A DNA stretch of 64,000 bases from Telopea speciosissima (taxonomy: Eukaryota > Streptophyta > Magnoliopsida > Proteales > Proteaceae): positions 14,521,307-14,585,306 of the forward strand of contig NC_057920.1 of the NCBI RefSeq assembly GCF_018873765.1. Reading direction: 5' to 3'. This document shows positions 10,539 through 23,275 of the stretch, piece by piece; within the stretch, counting starts at the first letter, position 1; each line of letters begins with the position of its first letter. The translations under genes and the position numbers were made by a program. A model generated the notes under the pieces. That model saw only the letters and a list, made by a program, of their open reading frames with translations. It did no database searches and was not told where the DNA came from.

Positions 10539-11638
10539 GGGGTCATCTGTTTTGTTATTTTAATTCTAGAAGATACCTAGGAATCTTTAACTAAGAGTCT
10601 AGAACAAAGAAAGAGAATGCTTCTAGTACCAAGTTGGTTCTGGATTTGGGTTTAATTGGTTTTTACAATTTTACCCTTCACTTTATATCGCCCCTTCATA
10701 TGTACAACTTCTGCCCCCTTGTGCTACCTGAAAATGGGATGTCTGAGGTCTCTCAAGGAAACCAAGTGTCACTTTTACAAAAAAAATTCACTTTTAATAC
10801 ATATATTTTTGTTTAAATACTGTGCTCAAACTGTATGGGAAGTTAAAACGATGGGGGAGGGGAAAAAAAAGAATTTATTAATTTTCCGATGCATCCAAAC
10901 GCTACTTCAGTTTTTTTTTTTTGGGTTTTTTCATCCAACCTCTGTAGCCAACCACTTATCTAAAATATTTTTCAGCGAAGGAAGAGAGCTTCAAGCACTA
11001 AAAAGTGAAGAAAATAAACCCCAATAAATGTATAAATGAGAAAATCTCGGTGGACGAGTAAAATTCATATGAAATATTGGGGATATGATATCTTGTATTC
11101 CGTCGCTTATTTTCTGGTTTAATTTTGAAAGGCACATTTTTTGTTATCTTGTTTTACATAATCTTGATGAAATATTTCAACCGCATTTAAGTAAAGGAAT
11201 GCACATATATGTTATTCTTTTATCTCATTTTTGCATCAATACCTCTAAGCAAGGTATTGAATAGTTTTATTCACCCGACAATTCGAGTGTTGGAGGATCA
11301 CTTCTTTGATTTTTAACTATTCTACATTCTAGGCAATGATGAAACAAGATTTTCTTAAGATGTTGCGGGACCCATTATTTAAAACAGGAGGTTCCCCTTG
11401 CCCCAGCAATGTTCCAAATCCTTACATGGATCTGTCATGCATAACAAAGACCTGGCCCAAACCTTCAAGACCAAGACCATTCCTGGTGGTGCTGGGTTAA
11501 ACTTGAATCAGACCTTACCCCTGTGCCAGCCCAAGTTAGTAAATGAACTGACTCCGGCCGGCTCTTGATGGAACGGGACGTGGTGCCTTTGTCCGACATC
11601 GGCCAACCCTCATTGAGTGCCAGTAGTTACCTTTTCAG
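10539..11638. other. Intergenic DNA, first copy of a local duplication
   Basis: No gene is seen. 10564-10990 is similar to 13306-14040 (shared stretches around ctctcaaggaaaccaag, gatgcatccaaacgc and catccaacct), indicating a local segmental duplication. The rest is AT-rich sequence with homopolymers. Confidence 0.6.
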
Positions 11639-12184
11639 TAGGGGTGCAAGTTTGGCTCTGTTGGCCCGAACCCGCCCTGAGCCCGAACAGGGTTTGGGCT
11701 GAGATATTTGGCCCTGAGGGCGGGTCAGGGCTAGAAATTTCTGGGCCTGAGTTAGGGTCGGGTCGGGTTAGGGTTGAAGCCTTGAGCTAAGCTTGGCCCG
11801 GCTCGGCCCGACCATGATTTAAGTTATACTGCAAAATATATATTGACAACATTTATACATTATAAACTTTAAATTTCACCCACATTTCTTTATATAATAT
11901 ATTATAAATGAAGACAATAAGTGTTATAATATAATTTATTATATTGTTATTTTATGTAAAATTAATAATGTTCTTCCCAGTCCATTCCAGCCCATGCATT
12001 TCTTTCCCCCTCCCCATGATCAGGGCCAATCAGGGTCGACCTGACCCGACCCTGAGGGGGGGTCAAGGTTGGATTTTTCTAGCCCTGAGTCAGGGTCAGG
12101 TCGGGCCTGGGCCCAGCTAAGGGGACTTAGGGTTGGGCTAGGGTTCTATAAAGCCCGGCCCAACCCGACCCTGTTGCAGCCCTA
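11639..12184. mobile_element. hAT-type MITE, 546 bp
   Basis: It starts TAGGGGTGCAA and ends TTGCAGCCCTA (imperfect terminal inverted repeats, extended by GGCCCG/CGGGCC-rich arms). It is flanked by an exact 8-bp duplication CTTTTCAG (11631-11638 and 12185-12192). The 8-bp duplication and the YAGGGGTG terminus are typical of non-autonomous hAT elements. No coding capacity. Confidence 0.88.
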
Positions 12185-12192
12185 CTTTTCAG

Positions 12193-15100
12193 TGCCGGAT
12201 ACTGGGTCTTTTCTAGAATTGTGGATTCTTTGATCGAGTCTGAGGTTGCAAACCTATTTAAAGACCTTAGAGAAAGTGGTAGAGGTTGTCATACGTGACA
12301 GAATCCACTGCCCCAAGTTACTTGATGGAGTTTACCTTCATTCTTAACCAATAAGCCATCCAATCCCATTAGAGGCAAGGAGATCGTTAAGAGTACAGAT
12401 GTAGAACAGAAGCCTTGGACGTGGTAAACATCCTAGGCTATAAATAAGATGTCTCTCGCATGTTTGGAGGTTACACAGTTAACGCATATAATATCTCTAG
12501 AGTCCCTAAGAAAGATCGATAGAGTCTCTTGCTTATCTGCAAGTCTTTTGCAGAAGTCGCAACTTAAACTCTTCCAAACTTGAGCCTATGTAAGGGTATT
12601 AAGGTAATATCCCTTCATATGTTCTAATATAATCCTACTTGTATTAAAGTTCAGGCTGTGAGGGGCAATCTAGCAATTAATCCATCTGACCTAAACCTTA
12701 GTTTTCCTATAAATACTAGCTAGAGGCAGCAGCCTAGGTATTCCAAACTCGATAACCAGGATGTAATGCTTTAAGCAACCTTTGTGCTTAAACCCTAAAC
12801 CCTAACAGCTCACATCGATTCGGATCAAGCCATTCCATCGATCCACTTCCGAGATCCCTAAAACCATGATTCGTAGGGCCAAATCATGAGATTAAGGTTT
12901 TTGAAACGTAAAAGTTAAGAGGACAGCACCATCCAAATAAGAAGATGGAAAATAGAATCAATTGCATTATTTGTGGTTTCCTGTTGTGTAGGAATTGTTC
13001 TGTCATGCACAACATGTTCGTGCCTAGACAAAACAATACCATTACCAACGGGTCATAGAGCATCAATGTACGATTATGGTTAGATATTAATGGGTGGGAA
13101 ACTTAAAAGATATTTTTTAGACATTGTCCCATCGATCAAGATTCTCGTTTGATAATATGAAACCAAATTCACAGTCTTAACTCATCAATGAAGCCAAAGA
13201 ATTTGTCACCTCAAATCAATGCATGATTCTTTTTTTATTTTTTATTTTTTATTTTTTTTTGCCTAATTCATTCCAGAAGGGAAAACCAGATAGGTGCCAT
13301 CGAATTTCAGTATAGAAGATATAGGAATCTTTAGAATCTAGAATAAAGAAATAGCAACTTCTAGTACCACCAGGTGGTTCTAGAATTTGAATTTGATAAC
13401 AATATATGCTTACTAAGTTCGATCATCACGATATTACGTCAATCCAATTGGACTTGCTGAGCAGAGAGATAGAAAATCCAATTCGATCATCAAGTCTCTA
13501 CCAATTAAGTTTCTCTTTCTATATAGAGAATTTCTGCCTCTTGTGCCACTTGAAAAGGGTAATATGTTTGAGACCTCTCAAGGAAACCAAGAGTCAGTTT
13601 TAACAACTTTCAATTTCTTAAAATAAATCCTTGCAAGAGTGACGGTGGAGTCAAGTCTATGGCTCTCCAACATGTCTTAGTCTCAAAAGATCACAAAAAT
13701 CATAGTTTTTTTGTGGTTCGTGTGTTCGACACTTGCTTTCCATCCTTTCTTAACCCCATTTTAAAATTTTTTTTTGTTTTTTTCAATTAGAACTTACTTG
13801 CTGCCATGGCCTCTGATGCCACAGTTGGGCATTAAGATTTGAAAGGATCATGGTGACTCCCATCTTGAAGCGTCATATGATAACCTCAGAAGCTAGCTAT
13901 ATATGGGAAGAAAATAAATAAAAAAGAATTCATTAAATTTTTTTTTTTTTTTTTTTTTTATGCATCCAAACGCAGTTTAGGTTTTCATTTTCATCCAACC
14001 TCAGCGGACTACCACATAGAGCAAGTCTTTGAAGGAAGAATTGCATACACATGTTGAATTAGAGAAAAAGCCATGAAAAACCATATGAGCTGATTTTTCA
14101 ATACAAAATGACATTTCTAATCACACGTTATCATGAATGCTATTATAACGTGTTCTGATTTCACTGTATAGTTTACAATCTGGATTTTATTCCAAAGATT
14201 TTTATCTAACACTGCAACAGTTTGGAGGACTATATATCACCTATACTATAAAATTACAAATCAAGTTATCATGATCTTGGGGAGTTAATTGATGGAGGAC
14301 CCTAAACCAAATGTTCAAGGCAAAGATGATGTTGGCCGGGGGTATGATGTCTTGCTTTTTCATCCCTTAAATTAGTGGGCTGATGATTCCAAAGGGCTGT
14401 TAAGAGGTCATACGGGCCAAAAGCCCTCAGGACTTGAGGCCCAAAAGAATCAATACACTTTACTTGTTATCTTTGTTACTGGAGGTCTCAACGAATTGGC
14501 GGGTACATGCAGGGAATCAGGGTTGGCCAGGCCTTCCAGAAAATGTTTTTAGGGCTATATGGGTATTTTGGTATATTACCTATATAGAGTTTCACTGTAT
14601 ATTTGTAGCGAGGGCTTTTTCTCTTTAATCGATATTGAAGCAGATCTCATCTAACGTCGACCAAGGCAATATTGCCAAACTACCTAAATTTTTGTGTTCG
14701 ATTGTGTGATTGTTTGTTTGTAATTTTCATTATTTTCTGCATCGGTTTAGTTTCTCGCTTTCTACAGACAGTACCTTCTGTTCCATTATTATCGGCTATC
14801 AAGTTATTAAAATTTTTTGATCATCTGGATAAATTTTCATCCTCCTTCAATGAAATGTCAAGTTTAATAGGAAGACAGATTACCCGTTTGAAAACAAAAC
14901 TAATTAATTACTGTAAGAATTCGAGAATACTTTAAAATTAACCAGTTCTTTATGCCTTTTGTGACATATATTGCTTTTAAACATTAGTACAAGAATAAAT
15001 ATTTACCTTATCCTGCTTTATAAGCTTGTTGCAATCACAAGTCCTATTGATACTTTGGACCATCAATTGCCCAAGCTAAGACTTGGGCCAGATGAGGATA

Positions 15101-15784
15101 AGCCCAAGTCTCCTTTAACATGGTTAGCTAAAGCAGGCCCAAAGGCCTGACTTGTTGGCTAAATCTATTTTCCAAATGAAATGAATGGCCTCACAGCCAG
15201 CCCCTCTATCATGGCCAAATCAAGAGGCTTTGGACCAGGCAAGATTTCAATAAACTTTATTCGTAAAGTAGGAATTATTTAAACCACAACACCCCCCCCC
15301 CCCAAAAAAAAAAAAAAAAAAAAGTAATTGGTATTTTACCAGACTCCTTAATCGCTCACCTGTTGATGTGTTAGATTGGGATAAACGTGCATCTGAAATG
15401 ACATAAACACCCCTGCCTCTTCTATTTGATGGAGTTGATAGGAGAATTTCCCATGTGCGAATATCTTCTCCATTTTCAATAGTTAAACTTATATAGAATG
15501 AAAGAATGCGTGTAAACAAAAAAAAAAATAATTATACTCTTTCATGAACCCCTTATCATATGGTTATAGATTTTTGTAGCAAAACTCTCTTCCATGAAGA
15601 AGGTGGTTAGATATTTTGCCAGTTACATAGTATAAAATCTCCATACTAGGAAGTAGAAAAAGAGAACCTACTCACTGACCCACAAGATTTATAGAGGAGA
15701 CCATGGGACAATGGACATTGGGTCCCAATATGTCTATAGAGAGAGTAATAAACTCACAGATCTACGAGCTAATCATGCTTATGC
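12193..15784. other. Intergenic DNA without recognisable gene
   Basis: No protein motif is seen on either strand. 13306-14040 is the second copy of the duplication at 10564-10990, with additional sequence between about 13640 and 13900. Homopolymer runs occur near 13230-13260, 13940-13960 and 15292-15322. Confidence 0.55.
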
Positions 15785-15794
15785 CCTAGGGGAG

Positions 15795-15956
15795 GGATTG
15801 TTATCCTCTCCTATAACTACATGGTGCAGTACTGGATCGTGCGGTGCAGCAAAAGCCATGTGACACAGCGGGCCCCACATAGTGTACATGGCCTCTGCAG
15901 CCGCCGCACGATGCAGTACCTACAACACCGTGCAGTAACTGCATAGGATAAAAATT
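15795..15956. mobile_element. Foldback MITE (Mutator-type duplication), copy 1
   Basis: Near-palindromic unit of 162 bp with a gtgcggtgcagc arm and its complement around agcgggccccac. It is flanked by an exact 10-bp duplication CCTAGGGGAG (15785-15794 and 15957-15966). It shares its core with 27806-27962. Confidence 0.82.
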
Positions 15957-15966
15957 CCTAGGGGAG

Positions 15967-18660
15967 TCTTTTTATGGTTTGGAACTTTTGAAGATGTAAT
16001 TGAGAATTCCCGCTGGTAGACTATGTGAGGTCTCCACTAAATAAATAAAGTGTAAATTTCATTTGAGGTGCTTAACTTTTAGAAAAAAATTGTACCTGGG
16101 TACCTCAAGTTTGATATATTATATTGGGGGTATCTCACATTTTTGATACATTATGTTAGGGGTAACGCGTGGAAGCAGTTTGAGCTCTTACCACAATCAA
16201 CAGTTGCAACACCACCACAGCGATAATGCCACCACCATCACCACCATCACCATGTTGGTGATAATTTCGATTACACATGTGTGGTTGGATGCGGGGCGTG
16301 CCAGAGCCAGGAAAGGCCCAAAGGATGTGATCGATGGAAATGTTGATCTGATTTCTATCAGGAAAATGTAAGTTGTTCTACCTCAATTGAGAGAGAGAGA
16401 GAGAGAGAGATGAGAAGATGGTGTGGTAGGCAACAGAGGGAGTTGCGGTGGTAAGGTCGAGTTCGGCTCATGTTCATGTATGAGAACATTCTCATATGCG
16501 TGTAAATGATCCAAATGGAACCAAAGAAAGAGTGGATTCTGGATTCCATCTAGATGGCTTGCAATCTTAGAATGTTTTCATACGTGAACATGAGCCGAGT
16601 CCGGTTGGGTCGGGGTGCTTTGTAAAGGTGATGATGATTATTAGCAAATCTGAAAGGCCCCGCTCCACCTTTTGAGTTGCTACATTTTTTATTGAGTTGC
16701 TTCATCCATAGTAACCCCTACTGTTGGAACAAGAATCAAACCAACTTTTTTTTTTTTTTTGATAGAATCAAACAAACATGATTGATAGAAAAGTGGAGAT
16801 ACTAATATACAGAGAAAGCAAAAGAGATTGAACATTGAAGATAAAAAAAAATACCCTTGAGAGATCTACCTAGGATAATGTGACCCTTTGATGGGTTTTT
16901 ATCCGTATTTACACTAAGCCCACATACCCGGAGACTGGCCCACGGCTGGAACCTGCACACCACCACCCTCTTTTGCTGATTCTTTCCTATAAATTTAAAA
17001 AAAAAAAATGTGAAATTTATTAAGAGACAAAACAAAATAAGGGGAAAGAAATTTTAAGAGATGGGCATTGGTAGGAATCTTTCTTCTTTTTATGCCAAAG
17101 AACCTAAGGAATGGCAAACAACAAAACTAAGAACAACAACACCTTCTTTTTGATCGAGTGTCAGAATGACTAATTGTAGTTTTCGGAACAGCACTAATGG
17201 CCGGCCCTATTAGTGTTGGCGAGGATGATCCCGAATCAAAATTTGCAATTACAAATTGTTCCTCACTCGCATTAGGGCAATCACAATTGAAACACAAAGC
17301 ACCGTGATTAAGGGTTACCTCTTAGTACCACGAACACAAGGATCTGGCTACTCTACGGCATAGAGGTGCGTTGGAAGATTTCCAAGACACCCCCAAACTT
17401 GACATGTGGCCGAGGTGCTGTTTGGATGACGATGATGGATGTGCACTATCGAGCTAAAAAACCTTCTCTCCATCACATTTGCATCTAACTCGGCTGTACG
17501 TATCCATCCTCACCATTTGAATAGTATCTTGTCTACATGTCGAGCTCTGGGAGTAGGCTTGTACCCTTATCTGGGAGTGTGTCGGACATCTTCTAGCTCA
17601 CCCTCGCACTGTAGAGGTCCAAAGGAGCAAAATCCCAAACACAATACCTCTAAAGGAATATGTCACTTGAACATGTGTTCTCTTGCAAATGAAAGGATTC
17701 CTTCAATCAACGATTGAGCGAGACCTCAAATAACTAAAGCAATCCTCACAATCAAGGGTTCAAAACCCTAATTCTCATGTGGCTTTTATTTTCCTAAACC
17801 CAAAACAAAATCCCCCAAATCTAAAATAAAAAGGCAAAAAAAAAAAAAAGCATATAAGAAGAAATTTGAAAGAGAAGGGTTTAACTTTTAAGCTTCCAAA
17901 CCTTAAAGTTCCAATACCGTTGGACCAGATTAAATTTTGCATAAACATAATAAACATACTCCAGAATCTTTATTCGCTTCTCCAGTTCTTTGTGTTGGTT
18001 ACGGATTGAAAATTGAGAGAGAAACATGAATGACTTGTTAAACTCTTGATCTTGATGGGAAAATTATCTCCTCTAGTTCCCTGTTCGGTGCAGTTTCTCA
18101 ATTCCTCCATTAGGAGGTGATGGACTCCATTCAAACAGAGTGTTTGGACAAGGGTAGGATGATCATTCCAGCCACCTTATTAGACGACCTGAAACTGGCT
18201 GGGCAGAGAACTGGATGGGATAAAGATTCGATCGCACACAATTAATTTTATAAAAAAAAAAAAACGCACACACTTAAGCCTTGGCTGGCTTTATCTCTCT
18301 ATAATTCGCTTGTCTCGATCAGTTCTCTCACTTGCATGGCCCACGTGAACAACCTAACTAAGTATCTCTCCTCTATTCACAAGCCACACCACCACCACCG
18401 GCAAACAAAAACGTAGGACTGAAGCTTCTTCTCCTCCTCCTCTTCTTCTTCTTTAACCACTTCTCTCTTTACTCTTTATTCCCAAACCCCCTCCCCCTTC
18501 TCTATCTCTTTTAATTTCTCTCTTCCTTTCTTTTCAGACCTTTATCTTTCTGCAACATTCTTGAATCTTTTTCAGTTTTCTAGCATTATCGAATCTTTAA
18601 AGAAAGATAACGCTTCTCATCAAGATACTTCAATTCATAGATTGTCTTCTTAGGGTTTTC
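15967..18660. other. Intergenic DNA and promoter side of the SKS gene
   Basis: No gene is seen apart from the MITE at 16459-16602 and a GA microsatellite at about 16388-16411. Pyrimidine-rich tracts at 18421-18540 look like the 5' untranslated region of the SKS gene. A possible TATA-like box (ctataatt) lies near 18298. Confidence 0.5.
16459..16602. mobile_element. Short inverted-repeat MITE
   Basis: The arms gttcggctcatgttca and tgaacatgagccgagt are inverted copies about 140 bp apart. Flanks GGTAAGGTC (16450-16458) and GGTTGGGTC (16603-16611) agree at 7 of 9 bases and may be an aged 9-bp duplication. Confidence 0.55.
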
Positions 18661-18700
18661 TGTAACTGTTTGGTTCATCTGGGCTTCCCTTACTTTGATC

Positions 18701-21700
18701 ATGGAATCAATCTTCAGACAACTTCTACTTTTCCTGCTAATTGGATTCGCCATTGCCGACAATCCTCATTTTCACTTCGATTGGACAGTTTCTTACACTC
18801 CACTGGCTCCTCTTGGAATATCCAAACCGGTGATTACGATCAATGGCCAGTTTCCTGGTCCGACGTTAAACGCCACCACCAACGACATCTTGAACATCAA
18901 TGTTCGAAACGATCTGCCCGAGCCGTTCCTTCTCACATGGTAATTAAGTTTTAAGTTAATTTGGATGTTAAATTGTGATTAATTCAAGTCTTTTCTCTAA
19001 TTTATGTTCTCTAAAAACTATATATTTAGGAATGGAGTGCAACAGAGGAGGAATTCATGGCAGGACGGAGTGGAAGGGACGAACTGCCCAATAGCGCCGG
19101 GGAAGAACTGGACTTATAGTTTTCAAGTGAAGGATCAGATTGGAAGCTTTTTCTATTTCCCTTCGCTACTTCTTCAGAAAGCTTCGGGTGGGTATGGAGC
19201 AGTCCATATCAACAATCGGGTCGTAATTCCGGTTCCCTTCTCTCCTCCCCACCAAGAATTCAATGTCTTGATCGGAGATTGGTACAATGCAGACAACCGG
19301 GTAGGCTTTTTTTTGTTCTTTAAACCTTGGATCTGATCTGTTTCTTGAGAGGAAGAAAATGGTTAATGGGTGTATTTGATTCACAGGAGTTGAGGGCTTC
19401 ACTTGATCGTGGCAACTATTTACCCACACCTGATGGGATTCTCATTAATGGCGTTGGTCCCTACCAAACAAATTTCGCATTTCGACCAGGTAAATATGTC
19501 TCTTGATTCTTAGGCTTGGATCCTTCCTCCCCAACCATGGTTTAAGGTATTGGATCGGGATCACTCTTGGCCGATACCGATCTGGATCGCTCTGGACCAA
19601 TTTGATCGCATGAAATTGCCCTGCTTTTTAATGAAAATCGATTTCTGCTACCTGTTTTTACCCTTGGGTTGTACCAGTGGATTGGTAACGAATCAATCAA
19701 TATTTGAGATCAGTCTCAGTCGATACCAATTCAATTCAATCCGAGTGAATCGACCGATCCAATCCATGTCCCCAACCCCTCCTCCTTGTGTTTTTGAAGG
19801 GGAGGGGGTTTTTGTTAATTTCTGAGGAATTGAGAATCAGGTTCAGTCCTGGTCCTTCATTCACAGTTTGTGAGAACCCAATTTGATTAAGAGTACTACC
19901 CACAAAAAATTTTGATTAACAGTTATTACTATTAATGTCATTTTAAATGATAACCAGAGAACAGATTTCTCTGAATTTAGATTTGTAAAGTACAAATGTT
20001 GATTTATTCTATTTTGGTGGGTCAGGTCCATGGTCATCTATCGCATTTTGGGCCTGGACTAAACAAGACCCAAACCAAACACATAGAATACGGTCCAAGA
20101 CCGGATACCTGGGACTGGGATGCTGAATCCAACCCAGAACTGGTTCATTGAGATTCCGAAGTTCAACCACAGATAGGGTTAGGGGTCTCAGATTCCATCT
20201 CAAACGGATCTAACCGGTTGAAACCAACAGAATCGAATGTATATCTGTCCAGCTTTGGTTTGGGCTTCTTAGAAATTGATATAACATAAACCAACCAGAT
20301 CAAATGGACCGACCAAAACCAAAAACCGGAAAAGGCTGGAAAAACCGATAAGAACTGTAATTTGCACACACACACACGCCCAATACCGGACTGATAAGAC
20401 CTCATTAATCCAACCCAAAATTGACCAGACCAAAATCAAACTTTACCTTGATCGTTCAGCTTCGGTTTGACTAGTACTGGATCAAAACCTATTCAGCCCG
20501 GCTGAAATTGAATTGAACCGACCCATTAGGATTGTACTTGGGCCCGGGCCCATATAAATTGATGCTACTCACAGAAGCTTTGAGGGTTTGGCTGACCTGA
20601 GGCCCAGCACAACCTGGCATTTTGTGTGGGGCACTGCACAATACTCCCATCCTCCCATTCACACATCTATATTGTATCATACCAGTAATAGAGTATCTGA
20701 AAGCAAGGTAGAAAGTAGTGAAAATAACACTGGTGTTTGGTTACAGGAGCTACCTATCGGCTAAGAATCTCAAACGTGGGCTTGAAAACATCTGTGAACT
20801 TTAGAATTCAAGACCACCTGATGCTATTGGTTGAGACAGAGGGATCCTACACCTTGAAACAGTATTACGTGAATCTCGACATCCACGTTGGCCAATCCTA
20901 CTCAGTCCTCGTCACTGCTAATCAATCATCTGGGAGGTCATATTACATGGTTGCAACCTCCCGGTTCATCATTCCTGAACTTGCCGGTATCGCCATTATA
21001 CAGTATCCAGGGTCTCAAGCAAATCCAATAGGCCCATTTCCACCTGGTCCTGGACCATTTGATTTTAGATACTCTATGGAACAAGCCCGTTCAATAAGGT
21101 ACGTATAACCCAGGCCCAGGCCCAGCCCAGGTGATCTCTTGCTTGTTTGTCTAACTTTGCTTCTTTCTACAGGTGGGACTTATCAGTGGGAGCAGCACGA
21201 CCAAACCCACAGGGCTCCTTTCATTACGGCCAAATCCATGTATCACAGAACATCATTCTCGAGAATGACATGGCAATCATAGGAAATCATCAGCGTTACA
21301 CAGTGAATGGCATCTCATTTGTCCACCCAGATACGCCATTGAAGCTAGCAGACTATTTCCAGCTTAACGATGTCTTCAACACAGATTCCATTCCTAAGAC
21401 ACCAGATGGTCGATACCCAGCATTGGGGACCTCCGTTATTGACCTCAAATACCGAAATTTCATTCACATTGTGTTTCAGAATCCCCTACCAATCTTGCAA
21501 ACTTGGCACATCGATGGCTACAACTTCTTTGTTGTTGGGTGAGTGACAGAGTGAGTGAAGAATAGTTTTTTGCTTCATATTGATTTGATCATCTTTTTTA
21601 TTGAAAACTCTCAATTGGTTGTGATAGGATGGATGAGGGGAACTGGGATGACAGTAGACGATCAACGTATAACCTGGTCGATGCAATTTCCCGCTCTACG

Positions 21701-22022
21701 ATCCAGGTTTGAGCTTGAGCATAAGGTGTTTGTGTTAATACCTGAATCATGAATGTACGATTTGAGTATTATCTTATTCTAAATTGGTTTGGCGACTGGG
21801 CAGGTGTACCCAAATTCATGGACAGCGATAATGGTGGAATTGGACAATCAAGGGATGTGGAATGTGAGATCTCAAGAAGCAGATAAATGGTACCTTGGCC
21901 AAGAACTATACATCAGAGTGAAGGGGGTTGGGCAGGATAACCCTTCAACCATACCAATCCAAGATGAAGCTCCTATTCCTGCTAATGTCATCAGATGCGG
22001 AAGGGCTGGTCGTTTTACCTAA
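18701..22022 (+). CDS. SKU5-similar (SKS) multicopper-oxidase-like protein, 542 aa, 7 exons
   Basis: Exons: 18701-18939, 19030-19300, 19387-19489, 20747-21098, 21173-21538, 21628-21706, 21804-22022. They sum to 1,629 nt, and all junctions are GT-AG and in phase. Residues 1-20 (MESIFRQLLLFLLIGFAIAD) form a signal peptide; three cupredoxin domains follow. The family consensus is clear in DWTVSYTPLAPLG, NDLPEPFLLTWNGVQQRRNS and QTWHIDGYNFFVVG. The usual copper-binding histidines of laccases are replaced (TWNG for HWHG, FFYFPSL for WYHSH, no HCHxxxH in the last domain), as in SKU5/SKS proteins. These act in the apoplast or plasma membrane in directional growth or pollen development. No clear GPI signal is seen: the protein ends VIRCGRAGRFT, resembling pollen-type SKS members. 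Intron 3 is 1,257 bp. It is convergent with the PLC-like gene. Confidence 0.95.
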
Positions 22023-23275
22023 ATCAAATCCAACTCTCACTTGTCCAACATCAATTTTTGGTAATCTTCTTTCTTCTTGGAATCAGTTTTCCCCGTATTG
22101 GTTTGACTAAGATGTAAACAGAAAACCACCAACGTTACCCTTTTCTCCTGTAGTATTAACCAAATTAAACTGAAACTAAAATCAATTGAAAGACTTGTTT
22201 TCTTGCATTTCCAATAAGAGGTGAGATTTGTTGGGTTCAACAAGAAAGCAATTATCCTAACATTGGATGCGAGTAGTTTGATGTGAAGACTTGGGCACTC
22301 TCTACTCAACAACTAGCTTTTAAGGATGAGTTTTACCAAATCCCAACAAATGGTATCAGGGCATGCCAACTCCAATGCATCTCCGCTGGAGAAAAATCCC
22401 CCGGACCCATATTATTCTGGATAAAACTAAGCCCTATGGGAAATCATCCTAGATGTCCATGGATCTTATGGTTATATGATCTTTATTCAACCACTTTTTT
22501 CTCTTGACCAAGCTTAGCTTTCAAGTAGTAGTCTTGTCACTCTTGTGAGCCTCATTTATTTGCTAATCGTTAATTTAAAGGAATGTTCTTCTCAAATCTC
22601 ATACAATTCACAGTAGAATCCCATCACAAAATACTTGCTAAGTTAAAAGTGGTAGACACTCATAATTAACTTTGAGACCCTATCTCTTGCGCACTACAAA
22701 GCGATCACATACTTGAAAGCAAATTTCATTTCAGCCACATAAAGTGATCGAACCAAATGCAATTATCAAGCACAGGAACTAGACTTTTTGGACAAGTTGA
22801 ATTAAGAAATTAATCCCTATTGAATTACCCCACCATTTGATATATGGACCATGCATGCATGTTCTATAACCATCACCCACATCTTTATAATAGCCCCATG
22901 AGTCCACATCACTCTTGATTAATGGATGGTACATGCCATCTAATTCCCACATCCATTAATTGTTAGTTTGCAGATGCAACTCCTCCTTCATCCAAATCAC
23001 TGTTCCACCAATTTTTGCTGGGATTGTGTTTGATATCCAGCTTCTGAAGAGGTTAAAGAAAGAAATAAAGAAAGGTAGAAATGCAGAAGATTTTTTCAAG
23101 CCAATTAATTAACTTCACAAATCCCAAATTTATCTACAAGCAACCACCCTTAAATCAACAATGGAGGATAAGGCATCTCACATCTTTTACAAACAAAAAG
23201 AAAAGACCAATTAAGCTGGTGATGAGGAGTAGTAGACGGAAGAATTAAAAGAAGTAAGAAGATCCTAAAACAGTC
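22023..23275. other. Intergenic region between two convergent genes
   Basis: It holds the 3' untranslated regions of the SKS gene (+) and the PLC-like gene (-). No further gene or transposon is recognised. Confidence 0.6.

Noticed and set aside
14434..14935. Two plus-strand open frames of 64 and 87 codons
   Set aside because: No start context, no motif and AT-rich composition; treated as chance frames.
19490..20746. Candidate transposon in SKS intron 3
   Set aside because: The 1,257-bp intron looks repeat-like in places (gatcgg/ccgatc motifs), but I could not define ends or a target duplication.
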